A stretch of 55,663 bases of DNA from Mesotaenium endlicherianum (taxonomy: Eukaryota > Streptophyta > Zygnematophyceae > Zygnematales > Mesotaeniaceae): the NCBI GenBank assembly GCA_009602735.1, contig WELA01008917.1, forward strand, positions 636,149 through 691,811. The letters are read 5' to 3'. The translations under genes were made by a program, and so were the position numbers. Under the pieces are notes generated by a model that was not told where the DNA came from, made no database searches, and saw only the letters and a list, made by a program, of their open reading frames with translations. How positions within the stretch are numbered: the first letter of the stretch is position 1; each line of letters starts with the position of its first letter. This document shows positions 33,761-43,080 of the stretch, piece after piece.

Positions 33761-35079
33761 ATGCCGAGGAAGGCCCGCAGCTGCGAGAGATCTGTAGGAG
33801 GTGGGATGCCTGTGATGGCCGAGATCTTCGCCAGCTGGGGTGCCAAGCCGCTGGAGGAGAGCAGGTGGCCAAGGTACTCCACCTCGCGGGTCCCAAAAGT
33901 GCACTTGCCTGGATGGCACTTGAGCCCAGCGGCCTCCAAGCGGTCCAGGACAGTAGTGATGTGCGCCACGTGCTCCTCAAACGTCTGACTGAAGACGAGC
34001 ACGTCATCGATGTAGCATCGGGCAAAGGACAGCCCGGCCAGCTCCTTATCCATCACCCTCTGAAAGGTAGCTGGCGCGTTCTTCAACCCGAACGGCATCA
34101 CCACCCACTCGTAGAGCCGCTGTGCTCCCCAGAACGCCGTCTTATGCTGGTCCTCCTCGGCGATGGGAATCTGGTTGAAGCCCTGACGCAGATCCAGCAC
34201 TGAGAACCAAGTGCACGTGCCAATGTCGTCAAAGATCTCGTCAGGCGTCGGCATAGGATATCTGTCCTGCTCGGTGACCTCGTTCAGCCTACGATAGTCA
34301 CCGCACATCCTCTTCTCGGACCAGTTGCCCGAGGCATCCTTCTTGGCTGGCATGACCGTGGGTGCGGCATAGCGAGAGGAGGACTCCCAAATGAGCCGGC
34401 TGTCCTCTAGCTTGCCTGTCTGCGCGCTGATCAGGCCATCCTCGAAGTGGCTGTAGCGATAACGCTTCAGGAAAATGGGCTCCTGTGACGTGAGAGTAAT
34501 CCGCATGGGGTCCCCCCGATAGCGCCCGAGGTCGTACATGCCGCTGGCAAAGCTGGTGCTGCGCCTCCCGTCCAGCAGTGCCGTCAACTGTGCGGCCTGT
34601 GCCGTGGTGAGTGTCCCCCCCAGCTTCCATCTCGGTGGAGCTGGTGGCGTCGCCTGGCCTGCTGGAGTCTCCTGTCTTGCCGCTGGGGTAGACTGTGGTG
34701 CTGCAGGTGTCACCTGCCCTGCAGCGGTTGGCGCTTGGCCTGCCGTGGGTATTTGCACCGTGGCAGCTGCGGCCAGCTGCCTGGTACCGTCTGCCTGCGA
34801 GCAAGGAAAAAGAAAAGGTGACCGGGACTCCTTGGGTCGCTGTGAAGACTCCTCTCTCCGTCGTCCCCCCCCTAGCGAACCAGAGTTGTCTGTGCGCGGT
34901 GGTGGGAAGGTGCGGCGCGCGCGTGCCTGTGGTGCAGGCCCTACGCGCTGAGGATGCCAAGTTGTGCCGGGTGGGGCCTCATTGGCATTGTCGGTGGAGT
35001 CATTGTCCATATCGTGGGCAGGCCGAGGTAGCTCGGGATGCCGGGCTGCGGCGTAGAGAGGCGCCAAGGCCTGCGTTTG
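33757..35079 (-). CDS. Element 4 linker and reverse transcriptase
   Basis: In the same frame as the second part of the methyltransferase. About 150 residues of low-complexity Ala/Pro/Thr-Gln linker come first. Reverse transcriptase then shows TVMPAKKDASGNW, RMCGDYRRLNEVT, FSVLDLRQGFNQIPI, MPFGLKNAPATFQRVMD, the catalytic YIDD at 34003-34014 and VEYLGHLLSS. The sequence is distinct from elements 1-3 (for example a KKDASGNW rather than KKKDGTM loop), indicating a different gypsy lineage. Intact until the frame change at about 33760. Confidence 0.93.
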
Positions 35080-36086
35080 CAGCAGAATCCACGTGAGGAC
35101 GTTGGCGTCGATCGCCTGCTCCAAGAGGCGAATGCGGTTCACCGCAGTGAGACCGTCCACCTGTGTGAGATGCGGCGGGAAGCCCATGGCACGCTCCATC
35201 TCCGCAGGGCGCGGCCTGTCAAACATGCCAGTCTCCAGGTCGATGACCATCCCGCGCTGATCCCCGACGAACGCGTCGCTGTCGTAACGGCTGACAAAAG
35301 TCGGTAGCGCGCGAGTGACCTCATGCAGGACCTCACACTGTGCCATGGAGGGATGTGGCAGTGCAGCCACGCGCTGAGCCAGACGAGGGACATCAAGGAT
35401 GGAGTCAACGGTGCGTGGGTGACGTGGGTGAGAGGCGGCCAACGCCTCGAGAGTACCTGGCATGGCCAGGTTCGTGAAGTAGGCGCGGACGCGGTGCACG
35501 AAGGAACCACTCTGGGCAGCGTCGATGATGGCCTCGCGGCCGACGTAACTGCTGCAGAGAGCGAAGTCGGCGCTAACGTCGGGTCGGCAATCGTGGCGCG
35601 CGGCCACGTTCTCCAGGACCCACGTGAGTGTGTGTGGCGGCTGGTGATCCTCAACGATGTTGAGGACGCGGAGCAAGTGCCAGAAGAGGGCCGTGCGGGG
35701 ATCGCTGAGCGCCCTGCCACGTCTGGCTCTTGAGAAGCCCTGGCACTCCCAACTGGCAATGACGAGGTCAATGGCCCAAGTCGGGTGACATGCTCGACGG
35801 TGATGTCGCGGATGTCCATGGGCCAGTCTGTCTGAGCGCGGCGGAATGCGTGCTCGGGAAGGAGGTCAGGGAATCGCTCGTGGCCCAACGCCATCTGCCG
35901 ACGGGCCACCTGTTGGGCCTCAGGATCGGGATCGACGTAGACGTAGCGGCGCACCGGGATGCCGGCCTGTAAGGTCGCGAGTAACCCGGTGGCGATGCCG
36001 GCAAAGAGCTCGACGAGGACGATGCCGCCGGGCCGCTCGTCTAGAGAGTTTGCGCAGATAGGAGTCGGAAGTGGGCGACACCCCAT
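35080..36086 (-). CDS. Element 4 DNMT3-like C5 cytosine DNA methyltransferase domain
   Basis: Would transfer a methyl group from S-adenosylmethionine to cytosine C5. Motif I is VELFAGIATGLL (about 36017-35985), close to the DNMT3 form F-D-G-I-A-T-G-L-L, followed by YVYVDPDPEA (motif II). After a one-base frame change near 35777, IDLVIASWECQGFSRARRGR carries motif IV with the catalytic Cys codon at 35743-35745; the usual Pro before it is Glu. Motif VI ENV is at 35605-35613, motif VIII-like HRVRAYFTNL follows, and the C-terminal block EMERAMGFPPHLTQV with NRIRLLEQAIDANVLTWIL matches motifs IX-X. About 310 residues, catalytic-domain length, without a target PWWP or ADD module. It sits between protease and reverse transcriptase, so it is made as part of Pol. 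The call as DNMT3-like is from motif resemblance; activity is untested. Confidence 0.92.
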
Positions 36087-38391
36087 TGCAGGGGTGCCGG
36101 GCTGAGGGCGGGCGGCGGGAAGGTACGCTCGGCGCTGTGCTGATGTGGCGCCATGCAGAGGGCGGCCACAGCACGGTCTGCGTAGTCACGCGTAAGGCCG
36201 GGGATGCGGTCAGTGAGCGGCTGCGGACGCTCCTCCCATGCGTGGTCCTGGTAGTGCGCCAACGCAGTTGCGCATCCTGCAGGGCTGTGGGAGAGACAGC
36301 ACGGGCCTGACGTCGGGCCGAGGCCACGCACAGCTGCTGCCACCTGTCGCGCTGGGTGCGGTCAGTCTGGTGCAAGGCCGCGTGGGCCAGCTGGTCAAGA
36401 ACGGGACGTGGAGTCAAGTAGGGGTGCGGGTCAAAGTAGGCCCGCTGGCGTGCGCGCATGTCTGCAGAGGGGACTGTGCAGACGGAGCGCTCGGAGCTGT
36501 CGACCTCCCACGGGGATTGAACTAGCCGGCGAGGGGCCAGCTGGACTCGCGGCCGGGGCTGCCCTCGTGGGACGAGCGCGTCCCGGGGCTGCCGGAGACT
36601 AGACATGAGCCGTGTTCGTGCGGCGGCCGTAAATGGGTGACGACTGGGCGGCCTGCTGTTGGTGCGGGCCACCTTGGAAGGAGGTGACCCGGAGGGACCG
36701 TCGCCAGCGATGTGGCTGCGAGGGACGCTGGCGCGCGGAGCTGTGGGGGCCAACATCACGAAATGCGCCTCGGAAGAAGACTGAGCGTCGTCACCAGCTG
36801 AGAGGGGCCGGAAGGACGGAGTGCGGCGTCGGTCTCGAGTGTCGTCGTATGACGGCGTGTCCCCGCGGGCCCGCGTGTCGTCGTAAGGAGGTGTGCGGTC
36901 CCTGTCGTCGTAGGGCGGCGTGACGGAGCGGGCGCGCGTCTCGCGGAGGGGAGTTACCTCCCGCGTCTTGCAAAGGGGTGTGAGCAATCGGGAGCGGCTC
37001 GTCTCGCGGAGAGGAGTGGTCTCTCGAGCGGGGCCGATGGTCGGCCAAGTGCGATGGGCGTAGGTCAGATGGGCGCAGATAGACGGGGTCGTGCGGTGTG
37101 GCTCGCGGACGCTGAGCCTGGGCGCTGGCTGCTGTCTGGAGTGTGTGCCAGCGCTAGAGGAGGCCGCGGCAGGCCGGCCCGTCGCAAACAAATGTGCGAT
37201 ACGGCGACACTCGTGGCTCGTCGAGCAGTCGTGTGACACTGGACGGCTGGGTCCAGCGGTGTCGGTGCGAGCCCTGCTGGGCCAGTCGTGTGTCATGGGC
37301 TGGCTGGGTGCGCTGGAGCCGGGCGGACCAGTAGGAGTGCGCTGCCTGCGTGCCGTAGGCACAGCTGGCGGGGGCTCCTCAGGTGACGCCGCGCTGAGGA
37401 CCTCGACGAAAGCCTCGGGCAGTCGTTCCCACGGCGTCTCCTCCTCACTCTTGAGGGACTGGTCGTCAGATCTGCCAGGATAAGCTGCTTGCCGCATGGC
37501 CTCGTCTTCGGATGCCGTGGGGCGAGGCCAGGTCTCGCCGGTCTGATGCGAGGCGTCGTGAGGGGGCAGCTGAGAGTCCATACTGTACTGAATGGCCACT
37601 CCAACAGGGACGTCGTGGCGAACGTGGACGTTGAGCCTAGCGGACGGTTCGCCTTGAGAGACTGAGACCCCCCGATGAGCCGTAGGCGCTGCGACCGCAT
37701 CGCGGGCAAGGGCGGCGGCAGCGATGGCTGTGCTGGCCGTGGCGAGGGCCTCAGTGGCATCATCCGCCATCTGCCGCATCATCGCGCTGTGGGCAGTGCA
37801 GATTCGGATCTGCTCCCTGGCCTGGGCTGCCAGGACATCCGCCTGCTGCTGCGGCGTGAGATGGAGCTCGGCACTAGGTAGGTCTGGCTCCTCGTCCTGT
37901 GACTCGAGCAGGTCCACCCCCACAGAGATCTTCTTGTCCATGGGCCCGTCCTTATCGGTCTTGACCACTGGCCGGCCATCGTCCAGCCCCATGAAGCCAT
38001 AAAGAGCGGACACTGCTGGGCGGCGATCGACAATGTCCAGGGGCAAGGATGCGGTGCGCGTCCCCCCTGTCCTCCAGTCGGGACGATAGAAGACGCGTTC
38101 TGCCCAGTTGTCGACCGCGGCGCCAATGGGAAAGAGCACGTCCTGCCCTAGGAGCACATCGAAGGACTCGGAAGGAGTGACGAGTGCGTGTCGATGGATG
38201 GTCGTCTCGTCTGCCGTGCCTGGGTGCAGAGTGAACAGTAGCGCCAACCTCGTGCGGCCGGCGACGGTCTCGGACGTGCCGGCGGCGGTGTTAATGCGCG
38301 TCGGAGAGTCCTCCAAGTCAGCAGAAGAGAGTCCCAACTGACGGAAGTAGCGGAGGCTAATGAGAACCGGCTGCGCTCCTGTGTCAAACAT
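36070..38391 (-). CDS. Element 4 protease and long disordered region
   Basis: Opens with the aspartic-protease loop MFDTGAQPVLIS (catalytic Asp codon 38383-38385) and SFDVLLGQDVLFPIG, the matching C-terminal hairpin. Then about 500 residues of low complexity: an Ala/Gln-rich helix-like part, then a stretch (about 37060-36790) of degenerate repeats built on RETTPLRE, TPPYDDRDR and TPSYDDTRD. The frame changes near 36255 into another open frame (AHYQDHAWEERPQPLTDRIP) and again near 36065 into the methyltransferase. Such a long insert between protease and reverse transcriptase is not normal for gypsy elements. Confidence 0.82.
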
Positions 38392-38746
38392 GATGCGCTA
38401 TGCACCTGGGTGTTGACGAGCACGATCCCCTGCGAATTATCCAAAAACGCGGCGTTAGGAGTGCTGATCATCCTGCGCTCATGCGCAGAGCGCGCGGGCG
38501 TGGATCGCACCGCAGTGGCGGCGTCGGCCGTCGGCCTCCTGGCGGCGGTGCGCAGCGTGGCTCTGCGTGACTGGAGCATCAGCTGAGCGGCCTGCCTCGT
38601 TGCCTCCATGGAGACGCCAAGCTCTGCGAAGGAGACCACCGGCATGCGGTGCAGCGCTAGAGAGATGACCTCCGCGCTGAGCTGTACCGTCGTCATAGGT
38701 GACGCGAGCGCATGTGGCGTCGGCTCCGCTGAGGTCGTGGACGGCT

Positions 38747-41700
38747 CTAGGATGCGGAAGGAACGGGGCAGCCGTGGTGCCTACTCCGTCCGGCATCCCT
38801 GGTCTGGCCCGACGCGCTTCTGCGGAACAATGGGCCGACTGGCCGGTGCGGCGAGCGTGTGCTCGCGGCTCGCGCGCCCGACTGTGGAGCGGTTGCCGAG
38901 TGGCTGCGCGCGTGCACAGCAGGCAAAATGGCTGCTGCTGGCGCCGCCGGCAAACTTGCCGCGCATCCGGCCGCGGGGACTGTAGCAGTGCCGTCTGCGA
39001 AGCCTGCCGCGAGGCCTGCCGCCGCGCCTGCCGCACAGCTCGCCGCAAGGTCTGCCGCAGCAACTGCTGCGAAGCTTGCCGCGAGGGCTGCCGCGGGACC
39101 CGTCGCAAGGTCTGACGTTGCGCCTGCCGCGCAGCTGGTGGCGGGAACTGCCGTCGCGCCTGCCACGCATTCTGCCGCGCAGACTGTCGTGCTGTCTGCC
39201 GCAGGACGCGTCGCGAGGCCTGCTGCGCAGCCTGCCGCGCAGACTGCCGTACTGTCGGTCGCAGGACCTGTTGCGCAGCCCGCTGCAAGTCTTGCCGCCC
39301 AGCCTGTCGCAAGGCCGGTTGCGCAGCCTGCCGCAGGTTCGGCCGCCAAAATGGCGAACCCCGGCGCGTGTGCGTTCGCGGCTGCAGCAGTAGCTGCATC
39401 TGCTGGCGCGGTCGAGGCTGCCAGGAGGCTGCCAGGTGGCGCCCCCTGGTGGCTGCTGGGGCCGAGGGGCAGGGTCACTGGGCCGGTGGCGCCGTCTATC
39501 TCGGCTGCCCCGGGCGAAGATCGCAGCGCCCTCCCCCCGATGCATGGGCTAACTGGCCCCCCGGCGGCTGGCGTTGGGTTGCTGCCGGGGTTTTGTGCGC
39601 AGCCAGGGTTTAGGCCCTGGCTGTGCGCAGCCGTGAGCGGATCGTCGGCACTGCGATCGGTCATCCGGCCGCGTGGCGCAGTCGGGACAGCCCCCCCCTG
39701 AATGAGGGTGGCTGGTCCGACCGGCAGATCTGTGCCGGCCGGGCCGGGCCATGCGCGCGCGCCAAGTGGCGGCACGTGCGCGGCAGGGTCTGAGCCCTGG
39801 ATGTGCGCAGCTGCGGGTGCGCTGTCGGCGCTTTTGCCGGCGATCCGGCCGCACAGCGCAGTCAGGACCCCCCCTTGCTGACCGAGGGTGGCGGCCGCTG
39901 CGGCCGTCGCTGCGCTGGCCGTGCAGACCTGCGCGCACGCGCCACTTGGCAGCGCGTGGGTGCAGCTGCTTTGCGCAGCTGCAGCTGCCGCTGTGACGAC
40001 GGCGTGGCGTCGCCGGGTGTGCCGTGGACCTGGCAGCGCAGTGCGCTGGGCGCGCGTGTGAGCCAGCGTGCGTGCGTGCATGCTGCTGTCGGCAGAGGCG
40101 GCCTCGCCTGCCGTGCACGTGCCATGTGGCGGGTTCTGCTGGAGCCTGCTGTCTGCAGCAGCCAGCGGGGACCGGCTGTCCCTGCCTGTGCGCAGAGCTG
40201 CGCACGGGAGTGCCGCACGAACGAAGAGGGAGGCTGCGGCCGGCCCAGTTGTAGCCGTGCACGCCGCCAGGTGCCCCCGTCCCTGCCTGCCAGCTGTCGC
40301 TACGCGGGCCGACGGGAGGCCTGCTGGTGCCAGCAGGGAAGCGCAAGCCAGGGGCTCTGTCGGGGCCTTGGCTGGCGCGCGGGCTGGCCCGCGTGCGCGC
40401 GAGCTTGCGCCGGGAGATGGCGCAACCGCGCAGTCGTGCAGCCTTCCATCCGGCAGTCTGTCGGGACTCCGGCTGTCGCTGCTGACAGCTGTCAGAGCGG
40501 TGCGCACAAGGCTAGCAGAGCTGCCTGTGCGAGCGCCTGCAGCTCTGGCAGCGGGCGCTACGTCGTAACGCGGACGTGCGCGGGGCTGCGGCGCTGCCGC
40601 TGAGCCTGATGTGTACGCTGAAGCTGTGCGTGAGCCAGCTGTCAGTTCTGTGGCGTAGGACGGTGGAGCGAACGCGAGGAGTGCTCCGCACGCGTCATAG
40701 TCATCGACGTCGACGAGGCCACGGAGTCTAGCGATCTCCGCGTTGGCCTCCACGAGGGCGTCGCTGACGTCGTCGAAGCTGCAGTCGTTGGCTCCAGGCA
40801 TCAATGCGGCGTCCGTCGTGGCCGTAGCTGCTGTCATCGCGGGGCGGCCACCCGTACGAGGGTTGCGTGCGCCTCGCTGTCCTGCTGAAGGCGTAGGGCC
40901 GTTGCGAGCGCGTCCGTTCTCGACGTCGCGCTTCTTCTGCAGACAGACGATCTGCAGGTGGCCGGCCTTGCCACAATAGGTGCAGTCGCCGGGCTTGCCA
41001 TTCTGCGCGAGAGTGCAGTGCTGGCGTGAGTGGCCCGTCTTCCTGCAGGACCAGCAGGGATCGCTCGTAGTGGCAGTCATGGAAATGCGGCCACGCGTAG
41101 CTCCGCGCTGCTGCGTCTGCTGGGGCAGCTGAGAGCGCTGAGGCTGCTGTTGCTGCGACTGGGGCTGGCGGGCAGGCGTCGTGCGCGTCGTAGAAGACGG
41201 CAGCACTGAGGCCTCCTGGCGCACGCCAGTGGATGCTAAGCCCACACGATCGCTAATGTTGCTCCGTGCGGCGGCCAAGCTCTGCTTCTCAACGGAGAGG
41301 TAGGCCTGCTCCAGAGAATACTCTGAACCGTGGCGGTCGATGAGGGGGACTACGGCCCTCTCCCTCAGACGCGGCTCGACGGCGCGCAAGAAGATCTCCG
41401 CGGCCTCCCGGTCAGTGACAGTGCCGACATCGCGGCGGAGGTGCACCAAGCGGCGGTACATCATGCGGATAGTCTCGTTCTTGCGTCGGAAGAAATGGTG
41501 CAGCTCGTACACCTTCTCTTCAGTTGCAGCCTGGAACTCTGTCTTCAGGATGTTCCAGAAGGCTTGCACTGGATCAGCTAGCAGGGTCGCCACTGGTGGG
41601 TCACCCACAAGCTCAGTGCGGGTCCGGAGCTCGGCCTCCTTCTCACGGAAGGTGTCGCGGGCCTCGTGCGAGAGGTAGCGCATAAGCGTGTCGAAGACGT

Positions 41701-42028
41701 CGCGCTTAGTCAGCGTGGGTGTCTTGAGCTTTGCAGCCGCGAAGTCAGCCTGAAACTCCGAGATGGTATCTTCCAGATCACAGGTGCCTGGCCTACCGCT
41801 GAAACGGTAGGCAGACCTGTCAGTCCTGACCTCGTGGTCACCTGCCATGGGATACCAGAAATCGTAGTGAGCCCACTGGGAAGATGGCTCAGAAGCAACT
41901 GCTGTGTGCTGGAGAGCAGGTTGCTCTTCTTCAGCGGGTTCAGTGATAGTGCTGAGATCTGAGTCTGAGTCTTCTCCACTAACCCCTTCGTAGTATGGCT
42001 GATAAGAAAGCCCACTACGGGTAGGCAT
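38747..42028 (-). CDS. Element 4 gag with two zinc knuckles and long Ala-rich tail
   Basis: The ATG at 42028 lies 49 bp after the LTR core. Residues 1-300 contain a capsid region (SGRPGTCDLEDTISEFQADF, QAFWNILKTEFQAATEEKVY, ETIRMMYRRLVHLRR). Two CCHC knuckles, CWSCRKTGHSRQHC and CTYCGKAGHLQIVC, lie at 40940-41056. The rest, more than 600 residues, is Ala/Gly/Cys-rich with degenerate 5-6-residue repeats (38930-39350) and may be compositionally driven. The real junction to protease is unclear: 38148-38696 is open in another frame (TVQLSAEVISLALHRMPVVS). The N-terminal 236 residues are near-identical to the copy at 53940. Confidence 0.87.
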   Translation of the reverse strand: MPTRSGLSYQPYYEGVSGEDSDSDLSTITEPAEEEQPALQHTAVASEPSSQWAHYDFWYPMAGDHEVRTDRSAYRFSGRPGTCDLEDTISEFQADFAAAKLKTPTLTKRDVFDTLMRYLSHEARDTFREKEAELRTRTELVGDPPVATLLADPVQAFWNILKTEFQAATEEKVYELHHFFRRKNETIRMMYRRLVHLRRDVGTVTDREAAEIFLRAVEPRLRERAVVPLIDRHGSEYSLEQAYLSVEKQSLAAARSNISDRVGLASTGVRQEASVLPSSTTRTTPARQPQSQQQQPQRSQLPQQTQQRGATRGRISMTATTSDPCWSCRKTGHSRQHCTLAQNGKPGDCTYCGKAGHLQIVCLQKKRDVENGRARNGPTPSAGQRGARNPRTGGRPAMTAATATTDAALMPGANDCSFDDVSDALVEANAEIARLRGLVDVDDYDACGALLAFAPPSYATELTAGSRTASAYTSGSAAAPQPRARPRYDVAPAARAAGARTGSSASLVRTALTAVSSDSRSPDRLPDGRLHDCAVAPSPGASSRARGPARAPAKAPTEPLACASLLAPAGLPSARVATAGRQGRGHLAACTATTGPAAASLFVRAALPCAALRTGRDSRSPLAAADSRLQQNPPHGTCTAGEAASADSSMHARTLAHTRAQRTALPGPRHTRRRHAVVTAAAAAAQSSCTHALPSGACAQVCTASAATAAAAATLGQQGGVLTALCGRIAGKSADSAPAAAHIQGSDPAAHVPPLGARAWPGPAGTDLPVGPATLIQGGAVPTAPRGRMTDRSADDPLTAAHSQGLNPGCAQNPGSNPTPAAGGPVSPCIGGRALRSSPGAAEIDGATGPVTLPLGPSSHQGAPPGSLLAASTAPADAATAAAANAHAPGFAILAAEPAAGCATGLATGWAARLAAGCATGPATDSTAVCAAGCAAGLATRPAADSTTVCAAECVAGATAVPATSCAAGATSDLATGPAAALAASFAAVAAADLAASCAAGAAAGLAAGFADGTATVPAAGCAASLPAAPAAAILPAVHARSHSATAPQSGARAASTRSPHRPVGPLFRRSASGQTRDAGRSRHHGCPVPSAS

Positions 42029-42076
42029 ACGCTAAAGGTTCTAATTGCTTGCAGGCAAAGAGAGATCTTTTAGAAG

Positions 42077-43076
42077 TAAGGGACGTGTACTCTCCAGAGT
42101 GAGCACCTCAAGACTGTAATCTGGTAGGAAAACAACTAATGAAGTATGGCCCAAAAGATCACTGGAAGCACATCATGATCTTCAGAGTAGTCCTATGGCA
42201 GGGGTTTAAGCTGTGACTTTGCTCACCACTTGTGAAGTTCTTCAAGTGACTGGAAGCCTGGAGGGCTTGCTCCTCACAAGAGAGTAACTAAGTGGTCCTG
42301 AAAACACAAGAGATAAAAGTGTAAGCTTTACTGATAATCTCTGTTACTTACACCTGGCATAATGGACTTCTAAAAGATGTCTCTTCTAGGGACATCTCTA
42401 GTATTTATACTCCTGGAAATCCGGCGGGGTACGCGGCGGATCCAATGCATGTAGTCACTCTAGGAGGCTCTCCTATGTCCACTAATGTGTACAAGGCATG
42501 TACTAGCACTCCTATAGGCTAAGCATAACTCAAACCAATCAAAGCAAGGTGCGTAGGATATGCTACATGTCCCTCATTGGCCGAGCTTACCTTGGGTGAT
42601 TCTACCTAGATAGCGCCTCAAAAGTGGATCTGGAAATTGAGGAAGCTTCCTCTAGGGGTAGGTGATGCAGTCACCAAGTTATAGCCTCAATGATGTACAT
42701 ATACTAAGGAAATGCAAAGCTCATGTAGGCTAAGGGGCTCGCGGATTTGTGCGCACAAGCTAGGGGTTTTAGGGGGTCACGAATAGGCAAGAATGTGCAC
42801 ATTGAAACACACATTGCCCTTTGGTGAGGATCCGCTAGGGACCGGTAGGTGACGCGGACTAGATCGCTCATATCTCGCGCGATACATGACCAAATGACGC
42901 GAACCCGGTGCCATTCGGAAGGTGACTTGACGCGCTACACTTTGGTGACTTGGAAATTGAGAAAAGGTCAAAGTATGGATGCGTAAAGTCTATGCAAAGT
43001 CGGCCTTCCTAGGTTGATGGTTCACACATGTGGAGCTCGGTTTCGTGCGGCAACCTCGACTCAATAAATCATGACA
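42077..43076 (-). repeat. 5' LTR of element 4
   Basis: 1000 bp starting TGTCATGATT on the minus strand. The inner end runs into CTTCTAAAAGATCTCTCTTTG and then gag; no TGG-type primer-binding site is visible. TCTC (43077-43080) follows the outer end. Confidence 0.93.
42402..42409 (-). promoter_or_regulatory. TATA box in element 4 5' LTR
   Basis: TATAAATA on the minus strand within GGAGTATAAATACTAGAG, conserved in all three LTR copies. It is the best candidate promoter for the methyltransferase-carrying element. Confidence 0.6.
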
Positions 43077-43080
43077 TCTC

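Larger units (their letters stand above)
30248..43076 (-). mobile_element. Element 4: 12.8-kb Ty3/gypsy retrotransposon carrying a cytosine DNA methyltransferase and a PHD finger
   Basis: Read on the minus strand: 5' LTR (42077-43076), gag, protease, disordered region, DNMT3-like methyltransferase, reverse transcriptase, RNase H, integrase, PHD finger, polypurine tract, 3' LTR (30384-31383). Protease before and integrase after reverse transcriptase define Ty3/gypsy order. It is inserted in element 3 with a 4-bp TCTC duplication. The two 1000-bp LTR cores differ at roughly a dozen sites by eye (about 1.3 percent), so the insertion is moderately recent. Domains occupy different frames separated by apparent one-base indels. 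The internal region is GC-rich, unlike its own LTRs and the surrounding elements. Confidence 0.95.

Noticed and set aside
35080..36086. Methyltransferase as a host gene hit by a transposon
   Set aside because: It is in the same frame as the downstream reverse transcriptase, lacks introns and sits inside bounds set by the LTRs and the TCTC duplication.
38859..39701. 280-residue plus-strand frame, Ala-rich
   Set aside because: Antisense shadow of the repetitive, GC-rich gag tail of element 4; no recognisable domain.
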